Below are positions 1-13,401 of a DNA stretch of 64,000 nt, piece after piece (position 1 is the stretch's first letter; every line of letters begins with the position of its first letter). Both the position numbers and the translations under genes were made by a program. Source of the stretch: Liolophura sinensis (taxonomy: Eukaryota > Mollusca > Polyplacophora > Chitonida > Chitonidae); assembly GCF_032854445.1 (NCBI RefSeq), contig NC_088303.1, positions 22,887,501 through 22,951,500 of the forward strand. Direction: 5' to 3'. The notes beneath the pieces are model-generated. The model was not told the origin of the DNA, did not search any database, and saw only the letters and a list, made by a program, of their open reading frames with translations.

Positions 1-2736
1 AGGGTTTATCTTCTGACATGAATGGAGATTACTGTAGTCAGGCCTCACCTGGGCTGGACACCTGCTATTAAGCTCCTGTAGATGTCCAGGCATAATTACT
101 AATCAAGTGACCAGCCTTTTCTGTGTACTAGTATGTAATATCTGTGACGCTAGTCTTCGTGGACACGTGTAGGCACATGCTCCGTTGTCCCTCTTACGTA
201 TTTACTCATCTTTATGTTCTTCAAATTTCATGTCTCTCCAACTCCCTCTCTTACCAAGAGTGATACCCTTTTCAGAAAGTAGACAAGCTTGTACATATCT
301 TTTGATGGTTTTACTAGAAGTACACAGATTTTTAAATTGGTTTTTGAGTTTTTTAAAATTGTATGCTATCTCAGGCTTAAATACCCTCTATGCAGGATAT
401 GGCTGAAATAGACTTATATTCTTAAAGCTGTATTCAGTCTTTCATTCACATTTTTTTTTACATATTTCAAACTTGTACAAACTTTCGTGGCACAACTGTT
501 CCCATTTTAAGATTTACCTGACTTGTTCACTGATACAGGAAAGATCGGAATGATGTGTCACCATTATATATTTACATAGGTTAGATATTATAACAGCAGT
601 GTTTGTCCTCAGATATTTAAACTTGTGGAGAAGTCTTCATCTCAACACAATGAATACCATCTTATCTATATACCAATTCACAAAAGATGTGACAAAAAGA
701 GCCATTCTAATTGTAATACATCTCGTAATGTGATATCCTAGCTGAATATACACTTTCCAGTTTTCATGCAGAACATTTTAGAGCTTATATTTTGTTCGAA
801 TTTTATAGATATGAGTAACACTCTTATTGCATAGACATGAAATATTTTCCAGAGATTTTACTTTTGTGGACTGATTTCTGTTGAGGTATAGAAGCTCAGG
901 TAAACTGGTTGCTTTCACCATTCTCTGAGCAGTGGAGGAAATATACTGTACCGCTCTGTCCTGGATTCACATTGCAACATAAATATGTTTGCTTACAATT
1001 ATCAGACTTGACCTGCTTGATCTGGGTAGAAAATGCTGCTTAAGACTCGTAGGAGTTTTATTTGAAGGAGATCAAAATCTACTCAGAATGAAGCCAAAAT
1101 ATGTCACGCTGGGCTATTCATCAGCTACTTACAGATTCACCCACACCCTTATTTGGTTAGCCACCAAAACCACAGGTGTAAACCTCTTCAGCCACTTCCT
1201 ACCCCTTGTTCACCATGTATGTACACTGACGTAGGTTTGCACAAACCTTAACACCTCGCTATTTTCATCCAACCGGTGACAAAGTTTAGTTTTTTTTACA
1301 TTAATAAGGCTGTGTGCTGGCTGTTGTTGTTGTATTGACCTCTACGGAATGTAACATATTCTGACCTTATCTGTGGCTTTGACGTCATCACCTGGTAGCT
1401 TCCAGAAGCAGAGAATGCCTGATTAAAATGATATTCTTCAGAAATGTTTGCTCAGAGAAAACAATGCTTGAGAGAGAAATTCAGTCTGAATTGAGCCCAA
1501 GTAGGACATGAAACTGGTACCATATGCTTCATAAAAATTCTACAGCTGAAAATCATAACTCTGCAGATATTTTATGAGTAAAATTGGCTTTATTAGGCTT
1601 CCAAGTTGTAAGCTTCGAAAGCCAATTGTTCTTGTGTAGGTTATTTTTATTATTATTTTTTTGGCTCACCAATTTTTGTAACTGTATGAAAACTGTAACC
1701 GCTACACAGTTAGCAATACTAGGTCTCAGAGGATAACTTTGCTGCACTGCTTCGAACTTTCTGTGCAACATACTTTTGCCGCCATATTAACATCTAAAAG
1801 AAATCTTTAAAGGTCTTCTCCTCAAAAATGGCTGAACCGATCGACCGGAAATTTTATGTGTTGATAGAACATAGCAAATCAAATATAAGTTGCGTAGCTC
1901 AGGCCTATATACCAAAAACTCTGGAAGATCGCTACTTTGCATATTTGTCACCTGACCAAAAATTTTTGAAATTGAAAATGAAGAATACTTAACTTGGCAA
2001 AGTTTTTGCTGCTGTTCATGAATCTGTGGTTGTTTTTTTTCCTATTTTGAATACTTTTGAAACTATGTGTGACAAAAATTTTAAAAAATTGCGGAAAAAA
2101 ACATATTTTTACCCACAAACTGACAGAATACTTGTTGCATTAAAGACACATAAGTTACCTAGAATCTAAGACTAATCTCTTCTCTAAAAATGGCTATGTT
2201 CAAATTCTTGTGACGTTTATACTTTCGCAGCTACAGCAGCTCAAATTTTGGTCATTTTACATTTTAATCAAACACTGTACCTTAAGAACCACTTGTTTGA
2301 TGGAGTTGAAATTTTAATAGCAGATATGCCATGTATTCTGTCTGGTAAAGATTATTCTCCTGAATACAGTTTTGTCACAAATTACGATTAAAGCTCTAAA
2401 AATTGCAATTTTGCACATATTTGGAGGTCACGTGTCAGGAAGCTGTTATACATGTAGCTATAAAGCTGGAAATTCCTGAGTGGAAAGGTCTTTGTATGTA
2501 CTATCTTTGTGGTGGAAATTGTTCAGGTGTGTTAATAAATACAAGACTTGTAGGGCTTCAAAATATGACAAAAGGCCGATTTACTATATTTGGCACATTT
2601 ATATGTACATGTTGTATAGTCAGTATACAGGTGCATTGATGACTAAAAAATATGTATGAATGTTGTAAGCAGGCCTTTGTTACCTGACATAGTTGGGTGC
2701 TATGTTCACAAGTCTTGTGCTATTTCTTTCCTGCAG
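1..2736. other. AT-rich, probably intronic DNA
   Basis: No convincing gene was found. The plus strand is T-rich with scattered poly-T, as expected for intron sequence of the plus-strand gene whose last exon is at 5251. A 54-codon ATG frame at 1829-1993 reads fairly like protein, but it sits in sequence resembling a degenerate repeat, so it is not called. Confidence 0.4.
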
Positions 2737-2895
2737 TGTATGCTTTTGTCAGAAGTAGCGATCAAAGAGCGAAGAAAACACAAAATGGCAGATTCCACAT
2801 CTAAAACACCATCAGTTGTTATGAATACCGTGCCAAAACAACACAGTGCTGAGGGCAGAAGCTGCAAACAGTGTGTTAAGACAGGCTTGGAAGCC
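2737..2895 (+). CDS. candidate internal exon of the upstream plus-strand gene
   Basis: A strong acceptor (TATTTCTTTCCTGCAG) is followed by an open frame beginning CMLLSEVAIKERRKHKMADS. The frame is rich in Lys, Arg, Ser and Thr and has a CKQC pair near its end. A weak donor (GCC|GTAAAA) would end the exon at 2895. If no splice is used, the frame runs to a stop at 2965-2967 and ends in a hydrophobic stretch (VFFFPLLVFFLLEIKI) that could be a C-terminal membrane anchor. The phase after 2895 is 0, which does not join directly to the exon at 5251, so another exon would be needed between them. The family is not recognised. The competing minus-strand frame over the same bases looks less protein-like. 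Confidence 0.33.
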
Positions 2896-4313
2896 GTAAA
2901 ACTGCATGCAGTTATAGTTTTCTTTTTTCCTTTGCTTGTATTTTTTTTGCTTGAAATCAAAATTTAAATTGTATTTTCACCAGAAAACAACATTGGAAGG
3001 AAACACAAATTGTCTTGACCTTTGTAGAGATGGATGCAAAACTATAAATGACTTTGCAGTCTTTTTTTTTTTTTGTCTTTTTTTTCTGTAATAGCTTACT
3101 ATTCTAGAGACTTCTCTTGTGAACCATACAGGAATTTACAATGCTCTATAAGTTAATTTAAGATTCACACACATTGTGTTCCAGTCTCTTTTTTTTTTTG
3201 AGGGTTTGAACATTTTATTAGTGTACATGTACAGTGTATTATGAAGTGGCTCGACTTTTGAAGGTAGTTTGGGTAACTTTAGAGTCATGTTTGAAATGAA
3301 ATTCTGTTGTGAATGAATGGCAGTCTTGTTGGATTCTTGAAAAGATAACATCCATTAATCTGCAAGAGATGTCAAGAAGAATACAATTTTCTTGTATTTT
3401 AGAGGAGATATAGAGATGGCTCAGAATTCTGATTTATCATATTCCCCCAAATGACTGAATATCATGGAACACAAAAATATTGGTATTATATTCAGCTGTA
3501 AATCTGATCACCTGCAGAAATTTCAAATTTGTTTCTTGTGTTCCGCAATAATCAATTTATTTGATTTTTGTGTGATACCATACTTAAAAATTTTTCACGT
3601 TTCAAGTTTTATGAATGATTGAATGATTTTGGTTTAATGCCACATTTCAGCCATATCGTGGCAAGGAAGTTTTATGAGTGGATGAACATGGAGTGCCTGG
3701 GCTAAATGACTAACCTTTCAAAAGTTTTAACGTGTGTGACGTACAGAGCTGCATACTATACTGATGAAAGGCAAGACTGCACAATTGCCCCACTGTGCAA
3801 CAGATTAGCAATATTTGAGCCATATCGTAGTGAGAAGGTGATTCTAAGTTAATGTGTGCAGAGCAGTTCATGTTTGCAACGTAATTTTTAGCCTTAATTA
3901 TTCATTTGTTCTAAATCATGTGCAGAGCAATTCTTGGCCGGACCTCCAAATGGAACATGCAAAATGTTTCTTCAAAATGATGACCTCAACAAAAAGTACT
4001 ATCATCAAATATGAAGTGAAGATGTCAAATATATTAGACTTTATTTACATGCAGATAAAGCAGCATGGAAGTGGATAAAATGTAACAATCATTTATGAGT
4101 CTAAAAACAGGAATATTTGCATGATACATAGTCATCCTTATGATTACTTGGGTATAATTTGAGGTTATTAATTTTATTTTGAGGTCTTAAAAACGAGTGA
4201 AAGACCAAACATTTTGACCCCTGATGCAGAATAGTCTTTATTTATTTCCCATTAGAAGTTGTGCAACATGATGTTGAGCCAACATCATTCGTTCATTCTA
4301 AATGGTGTGCTTA
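2896..4313. other. non-coding AT-rich interval
   Basis: Probable intron. It contains poly-T tracts at 3060-3090 and 3188-3200. A short stretch at 3627-3676 (GGTTTAATGCCACATTTCAG-like) resembles the edge of a dispersed repeat. No exon could be supported. Confidence 0.35.
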
Positions 4314-4357
4314 GTCTTGAGTATGGCATAAAACTTAAGTCAAATAAATAAATAAAT
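4314..4357 (+). repeat. SINE 3'-end fragment inside a tandem array
   Basis: The sequence CTTGAGTATGGCATAAAAC and the following TCAAATAAATAAATAAA match the 3' end of the SINE seen at 9838-10098. Copies of the neighbouring 35-bp unit word (TAAATGGTGTGC) lie on both sides, which suggests insertion into an existing array. Confidence 0.5.
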
Positions 4358-5120
4358 GGTGTGCAGGGGAGTCCATAGCTTGACTTATAAGTGGTGTGCA
4401 GAAGTCCTTGTTCAGTTTTGTTAATGACGTGCAGAACAGCCTTTGCTTAGTTTTCAGTCCTGGTGAAATCCTTGTTCTACCCTTAAAATTGTGTGCTAAA
4501 GTCCTTCTTCAGTCCACTTAATGGTATGGAGAACAGTTCTTGTTCAGTCCTCTAAGTGGTGTGCAGAAGAGTTCTTGTTCAGTTCTCTAATTGGTGTGCA
4601 CAACAACCCTTGTTCAGTCCTCTAATTGGTGTGCAGAACAGTTCTTGTTCAGTCTTCTAAGTGGTGTGCAGAACAGTTCTTGTTCAGTCCTCTAAATGGT
4701 GTGCAGAACAGCCCTTTTTCCGTCCTCTAAGTGGTGTGCAGAACAGCCATTGTTCAGTTCTCTAAGTGGTGTGCAGAACAGCCATTGCTCAGTTCTCTGT
4801 ATGGCATGATCAGATCCTTGTTCTGTCCTCAAAGGGGTGTGCTGAAGTTTTTGTTTAGTCCTCTGAATGGTGTGCAGAACAATTCTTATTCAGTCCTCTA
4901 AATGGTGTTTACATCAGCCCTTGTTCAGTCCTCTAAATGGTGTGCACAACAGCCCTTGTTCAGTCCTAAAAATGGTGTGCACAACAGCCCTTGTTCAGTC
5001 CTCTAAATGTTGTGCACAACAGCCCTTGTTTAGTCCCCTAAGGGGTTTGCAAAACAGTCTATACTTTATAGTGTGTAGCACGGTCCTTTTTCTGTCTGAA
5101 TGGTTTGAAGAACAATTTTT
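4352..5120 (+). repeat. 35-bp minisatellite array
   Basis: About 20 degenerate head-to-tail copies of a 35-36 bp unit made of GGTGTGCAGAACAG, a CTTGTTCAGTC block and CTCTAA. Copies differ by substitutions and small indels. The array ends about 130 bp before the acceptor of the exon at 5251, so it lies in the last intron of that gene. The frame open through 4867-5241 follows the repeat and is not regarded as coding. Confidence 0.9.
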
Positions 5121-5250
5121 GTTGTGTCTTTTAATTGATTTTTACAAATCAGGAAAACCAAAGATTTCACTTGGGCTGTCTTATGAGGGGGAGGAGGGGA
5201 GTAATCACGTTAAAGGTGTGGATAAACATCTGATTTGTTGAATGTTTCAG

Positions 5251-6007
5251 GGTTGATGCTATACGAACTGCTGAGGAAGAGAGGGAAACACAAACAGCCA
5301 ATAGAACAAATCCGCTGGATGATGAGCTGATTAAAACAAAGGGCTTATTGAAGGCTCCATCGGCACGAAGAGAGAGTGGTACAAGGCGGGACTTGAAAGA
5401 CCATTTCAAAATGCCCACGATTAGTGGAGATAGCAAAGGAGTTGAATGTTCAAACGTGAGCTGTGATGAAGGGAGAATTTGTGAAGTAACAATAGTGAAC
5501 GCCTGTGGAGACTCTAAGAGTAAGAAGACTGAGTGCCTTTGTGTAAACAGTGCCAGCAGTAATTGTGAAGCCCCAAATCTGAACGTGACAGTCAATGGCG
5601 AGGAATCAACCAAAGTTAACAGTGGAGTCAGTGTTGATGATCCAACAGAGGCAAACATTACAGTAGTCAGCTTAGTTTCACCAAAGACAAAAGGAATCTG
5701 CAAGAACTCTGAGATTTCAAAGTCTGAGAATGACTCTGGCTTTGAAAGAAGTAAAAAGGAAGCAACATGGCTGAATGCTGACAGCACTGAATCTCTACTG
5801 AAAAATGGTGACAGCACAGGCGTTGAATCTCCGAAAGCAAATGGTGACAGTGAAAGTGCTGAATTGCCAAAGATGATGAATGGCTGTAAAAGTGCAGGAT
5901 TGTTGAAGATGACCAATGGGTGTAAAAGCACAGAGGCAAAGAGGACAAACGGAGACTGTACAATGTACGAGACATGCCTGACAGTGATGGCCAGCGATGG
6001 CATGTGA
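5251..6007 (+). CDS. terminal coding exon, Ser/Asn/Lys-rich protein of unknown function
   Basis: The exon begins after GAATGTTTCAG at 5250 with one base left from the previous codon. It then reads 251 codons to TGA at 6005-6007. The visible chain starts VDAIRTAEEERETQTANRTN and continues through a basic stretch (RRESGTRRDLKDHF). It ends in a low-complexity tail with imperfect repeats built on NGDS and NGCKS (LKNGDST, KANGDSE, MMNGCKS, MTNGCKS, RTNGDC). Seven or more Cys are scattered through it and no membrane segment is seen. The tail looks like a disordered cytosolic or nuclear C-terminus. The long frame, the acceptor and the amino-acid composition all support real coding sequence. Minus-strand frames over the same bases are shadows. 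The family is not recognised, and upstream exons are mostly outside the window or undetected. Confidence 0.75.
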
Positions 6008-9000
6008 GCGACATTTTAACCTTGGCCAGCCCAACACGCAGCAGCCTTTTGTCCTCAGCATGGCCAATTCTCAGCCATTGTTGTTATAGTGTTTAATGGC
6101 TGTTTTTGCAGTAGTCTACATGTAGAAGTGAGTATAGATTTTTTCACAACAGAATAGGTGTTTTTCTTCTGTATTGATCACCTGTGGGGTGTGAAGTGTT
6201 AACATTGAGGCGTTGCCTGTGCGTTACCATTGTCCCTGCAGCTCTTGTCCCTCCCCACGGACTGTATGCACCATCACACATCAGTGTACATGCGGTTGGG
6301 GGGTGCCTGGCCACTCTCTTAGTGCCTCTGTATGTATAACTATGAAGCCTGTCCCAGTGGACAACTGTGTATTGATCTATCTTCTAGGAAACAGGGTCAT
6401 CCCAGATTTGTGAAACAACCAAACAACAGGGATATTTTCTAACACTGGAAAACGAGGACCGGTTAAAAACAATTTTGTTATTCGGAGGCCTTAAACATCA
6501 ATACATTCTTCATTTTATTCTTTCTATTTTACCATGCTTTGTATAAGCTGGAACTGAAAGCGACAGCATTAAATCATCAGACAATGAACTTAAGATGTTG
6601 ACAGCAGATGTGTATGTTAGAACTGCTCTTATTACATGACAGAGGAATCTGATCAGTTAAGGCTAACATATGGTGAAACAGTTTTATATGTGCACAATGT
6701 TCATCATGAAGTACTTTAAAGGAACAGTAAACAAAAGATAAAGTGAGTGTCACCATATCAATATCTGAAACTACCTGTATGAATGAAGTCGAGGTATTAT
6801 GAAAGTGTTAGAGAGGGCGTTGTTGTTTTCATTGTCATGGTTTAGATTTTCTGAGGCTAATGAGTAACTTTTGGTGTTGAACTGTATTGTGAAATATCAT
6901 TCTTGTACTATTATTATATTAAGGTAAGAGATGACCGTAGCTTTAATTCTTACAGTTTTGAAAATAATGCGTTTATTGATGTATTTAGTCAGTAAATTTA
7001 AAGCTAGACCTATGTTTTAGCTATCTGATATTCAAATTAAGGACTTGTGTAAAGAATATATATATTGGTATATACTTTTTTATCTTAAAGTTTCTTAATT
7101 TTTACCCTAACTCCTCTGCAGATGGGAACCTACTCACGACTTCAAATATGTTAGGTACATATGAACTGTAGATTCACTGCTCACATGGGAGGAAGTGAAT
7201 GGATAGTACTGGGCCTGGCACACTAACTGCACTGCTGTAGTTTTGCTGGCTAAACAAACCATTTGTCTTAGATTGGCTGTGACAAACAATGACATTTGTT
7301 TTGTAGTGTATGTAAGGAGAAACCAATTTTATTTTGTGCTCTAGGAGAGAAAAAAAATTGTAAATCCACCCTGTTTTTTTGTCTGATCTTAATGTTTTCA
7401 CAATTTTCCTGTTTTTCAAGGCTTTTAACCACATAAATACATGGTAAACAGGAAACATTGCCCTAGCAGAATAAGATGATTTTTTCAGTTTTATTTTAAT
7501 TTTTATGATCACCTCGCTCCGATGTTGGAAAAAGAGTCATTTTGCCTGTAATGCAAATAATTGGTGCGGCTTAACTGTCTAGCCTATTGCCAACTATCTG
7601 TAAAGGCAAGATCTTCACTTTTTCTGAATGCCTTGTTTAGAATTTAGGATGTACTGAAACCCCCTGCTTAGACTGCAAAATTTAATTGTAATTATTCATC
7701 TTTAGAATATCTTAGTAAAGTTAGTTTTAGATATATTCATCAGTGGCCTGAAGGGCTTATTAATATTTTTGTTTCACTTCAAGTGAAAAATAAAATCCAG
7801 ATCTTCTGAACATTGCAGTGCAGCTCACAATTTTATACCTAAGCATGGCACAAGACTTCTGAAAAGATAAGTGCACACAGGCACAAACATATAGTTGGTA
7901 TTTAAGTATACCTGAAAATTGTAATTTTTTTTATTTATTTTCTTGTTTGGAAAAAAAATACATTTTCTCTTTGCCTGATCACTATATTAATTGCCTGTTT
8001 TACATAAGAATTTCAAAAATGTAATTTATGTTAACTGATTGTTGCCATGACAATGTGGCAGTTTGCAGTTCATCAAGTGTCTGTGTGTCTGTGTGTGTCT
8101 GTGTGTGTGTGTGTGTGTGAGAAGGTGTCCATTGCAGGTTTGTTATACAGGATTCATTTTGTATTTATCGGAGAGAACATGTTACAAGCATCACGTTTTG
8201 ATGATTGTTATGCCCAGTATCTTACTTGTACATTTAAGTGTACATCTATATATCCACAAAGCTACATATATTTTAAGAAACATTATTTTCTTCTTTTCAG
8301 TCATTGATCTTGTTAATGAATCCCAAAATTTTTTCGAGTAAAATATATTGACATATATCTACAAAAAGTAGTATTTTTGCATTATAATGCTTCACCTGTT
8401 TGATGACATGGTATCCAGATGGAATATAGATATTGATGGAATGCATAAGGACTACATATTTCAAAGCTTGTTATGTAAAAAGCCTTTCAGAAGCACATAA
8501 AGGCCCTAACTGTGTAAGGTACATGAATCAATCGGAATAATGCAAAATTGTTAAACTTCAGGTGAAATACAGTACATGTGGTAGCTGCATAGGAGGTAGT
8601 ATTGTATAAGTCAAGTGTAAAACCTTCCTTAGTTTTGAAGGGCGTTATCTAATTAAGATCATATCTGTGAAGTTGTTCAATTACGAATTGTTTTATGATG
8701 AAATGTTTGTATTTTTGGATTCCAGATAAATAGCCTGAAAAGACATGGGCATAATTGCTGTTGTCGTGTATGTAAGTTTCAGAATAATGTATGAGAAAAG
8801 TGAAGTGTGTGTAGACCATTTACAGTAGTATTTCGTTCAAACATACCCTGTAACTACTTTGAAACTTTCACCCTACATTGCCTAGTTATGCCTATTCTTC
8901 AAGTGTTACGTGTCAAAATGTGTGCACCATCTAAATGTTCTAGGGGCAATACCACACAGCCAGCAACCGAGTACTCGGTTTGGGATTGACTGACTTTGAT

Positions 9001-9723
9001 ATGCCGTATTCCCACCCACCCATAATTCTGACACAAAACGCTTATAGGTTAAATCGCCTGTGACAGTGTTGAAATGGTACATTAAATGTTGAGTTCTTTG
9101 CCAGCTTTGCCATGGTTGCAGGTGCTTGGCAGGTTATGCATGCAGGTACCTTTTGAGTAAAACTTGAGACTTTCTCCAGGAGGCAAATATGTTTATTCTA
9201 AAAAAAAAAAAATAAAAAAAAAGACTGTTGCCGTGTGTATGTGACCTTTTGAAGGCAAGAGTAGTAATAGTGTTTATAAATGATTTTAGTAATTCACTGT
9301 TGTGAAGGTTGGATTTGTGCCAGTTCCTTCCTTTATACGTGTTTCGAATTCACGAGGGTTGCGGTACATGGTGCCTCCTTTTTGTTAGTATCCAGAATAC
9401 TATTTGCTTTCTGTCGTTCATTGATGTTGATTTTCCCGCCATTCTGCTTTCTCCAGAGTTCCGTTTTCTTGTTTAAGTAATACCGCTACCTTCGTATCGG
9501 TAATGAAACTTCCTCATGTAATCTTGTGCATGATTTTTGTATATTTTTAAATAACTCTTGTCATATTTATATGTCGTGTCATATATTCATTTCTCCAAAT
9601 GGTACATACAACTCAGTTGCATTTCTTATTGTGTATCCCGAAACTAGTGATAAGACACCGATGTGTTGTTCCCAAAATGATATTATTATCGAGTCTTGAC
9701 GGTATTATCAAACCGTCTGCAGA
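6008..9723 (+). other. probable 3' UTR and downstream flank
   Basis: No coding signal was found after the stop at 6007. The stretch is AT-rich with T runs and a (TG)n-like tract at 8079-8119. Possible early poly(A) signals occur, for example AATAAA at 7789-7794, and the best downstream one is at 9724. A UTR of several kilobases would be long but is plausible. Transcription this far is inferred. Confidence 0.35.
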
Positions 9724-9729
9724 AATAAA
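9724..9729 (+). terminator. candidate poly(A) signal
   Basis: AATAAA is followed within 30 bases by a T/G-rich stretch (GTAGCTGTTTTCTGTGCTC), the usual layout of a cleavage site. The character of the sequence changes soon after, with SINE copies and loss of the T-rich bias. This fits the end of the gene that ends coding at 6007. Earlier AATAAA sites are alternatives. Confidence 0.35.
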
Positions 9730-9837
9730 GGCGACAATTCAGTAGCTGTTTTCTGTGCTCTTATTGGGATACCCTACGAATCAGTGTTTTGTTCTGATCT
9801 GATGTACCTGTGTTTCATGCGCGCTCATTCCCTTTAA

Positions 9838-10097
9838 AAGAAGTGGTGGCCGAGTGGTTAGCGTGCCAGTGCCACGCAATAACTCATGAGCGTCTCACCA
9901 ATGCGATCGATGTGAGTTCAGCTCATGTTAGCTTCCTCTATTGTCGTTCGTGGTAAGTTCTGCCAGCATCCTGTGGATGGGTGTGGGTTTGCTGCGGGCT
10001 CTACCCGGTAAATTTTCTTCCATCATAATGCTGGCCGCGGTCGTTTAATTGAAATATTCTTGAGTACAACATAAAACAGAAATCAAGTAAATAAATT
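9838..10097 (+). mobile_element. tRNA-derived SINE, near full length
   Basis: The 5' head looks like a tRNA promoter. The A box is TGGCCGAGTGG at 9847-9857 and a decayed B box (GTGAGTTCAGCTC) lies at 9912-9924, a tRNA-like spacing. The body contains the block TCTGCCAGCATCCTGTGGATG, an ACCATAATGCTGGCCG-like block and GAAATATTCTTGAGTAC. It ends in ATCAAGTAAATAAA. The same body recurs at least eight times in the window. It does not fold as a functional tRNA and is followed by SINE body, so it is not annotated as a tRNA gene. Confidence 0.75.
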
Positions 10098-10229
10098 TCA
10101 TCATTGCGGCCAAACTGGGCTTCTCCGTGGTATTTTCAGGTTTCGTCCCACCATAACGCTGTCCGCCACTTCCTAAAAGTGAAATATTCTTGGCGTAACG
10201 GCGTAAAACACCAGTCAAATAAATAAAAA
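10098..10229 (+). mobile_element. SINE 3'-body fragment
   Basis: A second, 5'-truncated copy lies directly behind the preceding element. It shows CCCACCATAACGCTGTCCG, GTGAAATATTCTTGG, GGCGTAAAACACCAGTCAAA and a TAAATAAAAA end. The tRNA-like head is missing. Confidence 0.7.
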
Positions 10230-13200
10230 ATCGAATTTTTCAATTTAAATATCAAATCACATAAAGTCTGAAATGTTATCAATTTTTCGCCACACAACCG
10301 CGCTACTTTGCATGTATTCATGACATTATTCACCATACTTAACATTGATTTTTTACTCAAAATTCCATCAAGATGAACAGCACAACACTATCCCTACTCC
10401 GAAAAATTAATCTTTTAATCAAACAGAAAGCCTGTTGTCTGAGTGATGCTAGAATGTATTCCTTTATTATGACAGATACGTATATATGCTGGGGTTCACA
10501 CGTTCCTTCTCACAAGGCAGCCTGCAGGGTGTCCTCGCTTCTCCATTACGGTTAGGAAAGTTGCAGTTACCAAAATAGCATGTGGTGAAACATATACGAC
10601 CGAGTCAAAAAATGAAAATTTCATTTGATTTACTACACCTGAAAATGTCACAATATATGGTAAAATGCGTAATGATATCTGTAGGATCGAGTCCAGTTAT
10701 ATTTTTTTTCATGATTGATGTGTTCTACAACACCCAGAACGACCATTTATTTCAGAGCTTGTTGTCCTGTGCCTGAAAGGAAAAGAAAACCACGGTCAGA
10801 TTTAAATAACAATACATGCAAACAATATTTGTGTGTGCGTGTGCAAATCATATTTCGTGAGGAAGACATCTCAAAGACTAAAGACAATGCTAAATGTGGT
10901 ACACGCATTTGTAACCGCCTCTGTAGTTAATTTTATTTTTAATTTATTACGCTTAATATTCCACCGGGGTAGCCGATAGACAGTTGTTTCACCCTCTTGA
11001 CCCTCGCAATTCCTTTATTTTGGTGGATTATTCACTAAAAAAATTGATTTGTTAATGTTAACAAAATCTGTTGCCTGCGTGATGTGTTCTGTATCCTGTT
11101 ATTATAACATAACAATGTGTCATAGGCAACATAATATCCTCCTAGTCTAATGCAATTTTTATATTGAACTGACCGAACAGGTGCTATATTTAACAGTATA
11201 AGCTGCTGGAATAACAGATTACATTCTAGCATCACTCCAATAACTGACTTTCTGTTAAATTTAACAAATTGTTATTTTTTTGAGAGTTCCCCTTCATGAT
11301 CGTTTGTGTCGGATGATTGACCAAGAGGAACTGCACATGTATGACCTAGTATTTTCGCGTCTAATGGCGCAAACAAACGGCCTTTTACTAATGAAGGACA
11401 AATCACTCCAAAACTTTGAAGACTTTAACGTAGAACAAGGCCTTTTCCTTACATTACCACAGACACCATGTATGCATCCGTGCGAAATGCACCGACAAAA
11501 GAATATTAATACCTTTTCAGTAACTGGTTCACTTTAAAGATCACTAAAACTCTTAAGAAATTCGTGAGGTATATCATAAAATGTACAAAGATATGGTCTA
11601 TGCACCCGTTTGACTGTTTGTCTGCAAAGTGAAAGCGTATAGCGGTAATGTAAAACACTACAACATTGAGAGTAAACCTTGAGGACTGATGACAGTGAGA
11701 TATCTGGCAAAGCAGTCGCACGTTTATCCGGTGAAATTCGGTGAAATCCGGCCTCGTCAATTTATCTCATTTAGGGTTTTATTATAAGTGTAAGGCCTAT
11801 TTTAATCATCAATATTAGGAAATCTCCTCACTCCATTCGTAATATCCGATTTTATGTGGGCGTTCAACGTCGCCCAACCTACAGGTTTCTAGAAAAAGTA
11901 CAGGGCCGTCCTCATGCCCTGAGTAGGATCTATACCAGACCTAAGTGGAAGTTTTAACCTAAGTGAACCCTTGTAAACCCGGTAAACTTTTTAAAGCGAA
12001 AATGTTTTTCAGTATGACATGGCCTTGGTAAACCACATAAGAAGGATGTAAAAGTAAAAATAACCGAACTGTTTTTGTATGTATCCATTGATAACTTCTG
12101 ACCTGCCCGTCACCATTGTTTGGCCATGCGCCGTAAATGCCTGGGAGCGTGCTTGCGTCACTCTTTGCGCATGTCGCTTCTTTTCGCCAAGTCACGTCGA
12201 CTTCACACAACTTAAACATCCTGATTGAAGTCATTTAACATAATAGCTGGTATTTAGAACATACAAGATTTCGGACATTCAGTTTTATAGACCTATTTTG
12301 TTTTGTCACGCTTTAAAATAGATCAGGGCACTTTTGCCAAACAGGCGTCGAGGCGACCGTCACGAAACGCGAGCAGAAAATGTTTTGTCGTGTTCAAAAT
12401 AACTAACTTTGTGATTTCGACCTTTTAGTTCGATTGTTGACTCTCCGAGAATATCCATCCTGTGTGTTCACCGTTGCAGAATCACATAATCTAGAATCGG
12501 TGTGCTTATTCCTGTACAAATCATCTATTATATTGTAATTACGAGGCTGTAACAAAATAAAAAGAGACTGTTTATATAATGCTCAATGGGCATAGCAGTT
12601 TTACAGAAGCTAGGCAACCGTAATTATATTCCACGGAAGGCAATACTCGTTCTGTCAGCTATAGTCATTTTGAAAAAAGTGTCCCCATTATTTGGTTTAA
12701 AGAGTTGCAAAGAGACGCCCCAGGTGGTACATTGGGGATGGGGTGGCGGATTTTAGTTTGTTATGGCGTCTTCCGCCCCAATTAACGGGTGGATGCACTC
12801 CAGTCAGTGTTTGAAGTTCTTCACCCAAAATTCAAAAATATTTAAATAAATAAATTAATTTAAAAACAAGCAAAATAGAGTGAGTCAAAAATATGGTGTC
12901 AGGTCGTGACGAGAGGCCATGACGCAAATGGTGAGTGGGAGATCTTGGAAGCTTCCAGACACACTAGCCCCTGATAAGAGTATTACATGCAGAGTTCAAT
13001 ATATCAAGTGACGATAATCGTTTTCTAGAGTGGCTAAGATATCCAATTAGAAATTGACATCAGCCTGAAATACGTTATTATAAATGTTTTATAGGGCCCA
13101 TGATACACAATTTGAATACTGATTTTACTCAGTCGACTAGAGCATACCTTTCGTCTTTCGAACATTTCAGTGAAGCGTCTTGGCTGGATGATACTTTCTT

Positions 13201-13401
13201 GGATAGAAATATATTATTTGCCCTAGATATATGGAATACATGCATTTGGGGTATTTTGCCCTTTCTAACATACCGTGTATCGAGTAATGATTCCAGTGAA
13301 ATGAAGCAAACACTGGAGTTCCTGAAAGATATCAAATGATTTCTTTCATTTCAAAAACTGTCAAATTTGTAAGTGAAAATTATATCGCCACAGGACACTC
13401 T
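10230..13401. other. unassigned AT-rich DNA
   Basis: Only short frames without splice support were found. A modestly GC-richer patch at 12100-12220 contains several CpG. Near 12720-12870 a stretch ends in AAATAAATAAATTAATT and may be a very decayed SINE tail. Nothing else could be supported. Confidence 0.35.

Noticed and set aside
1829-1993. 54-codon ATG frame starting MAEPIDRKFYV
   Set aside because: It reads like protein, but it is short, has no splice or promoter support, and its surroundings look like a degenerate dispersed repeat (CTAAAAATGGCT recurs near 2187).
2439-2487. 49-bp exon candidate EAVIHVAIKLEIPEWK
   Set aside because: The acceptor lacks a pyrimidine tract and the donor (GTCTTT) is poor.
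9838-9935. tRNA-like sequence
   Set aside because: A and B boxes are present, but the B box is decayed, no proper cloverleaf is evident, and the sequence continues into SINE body.
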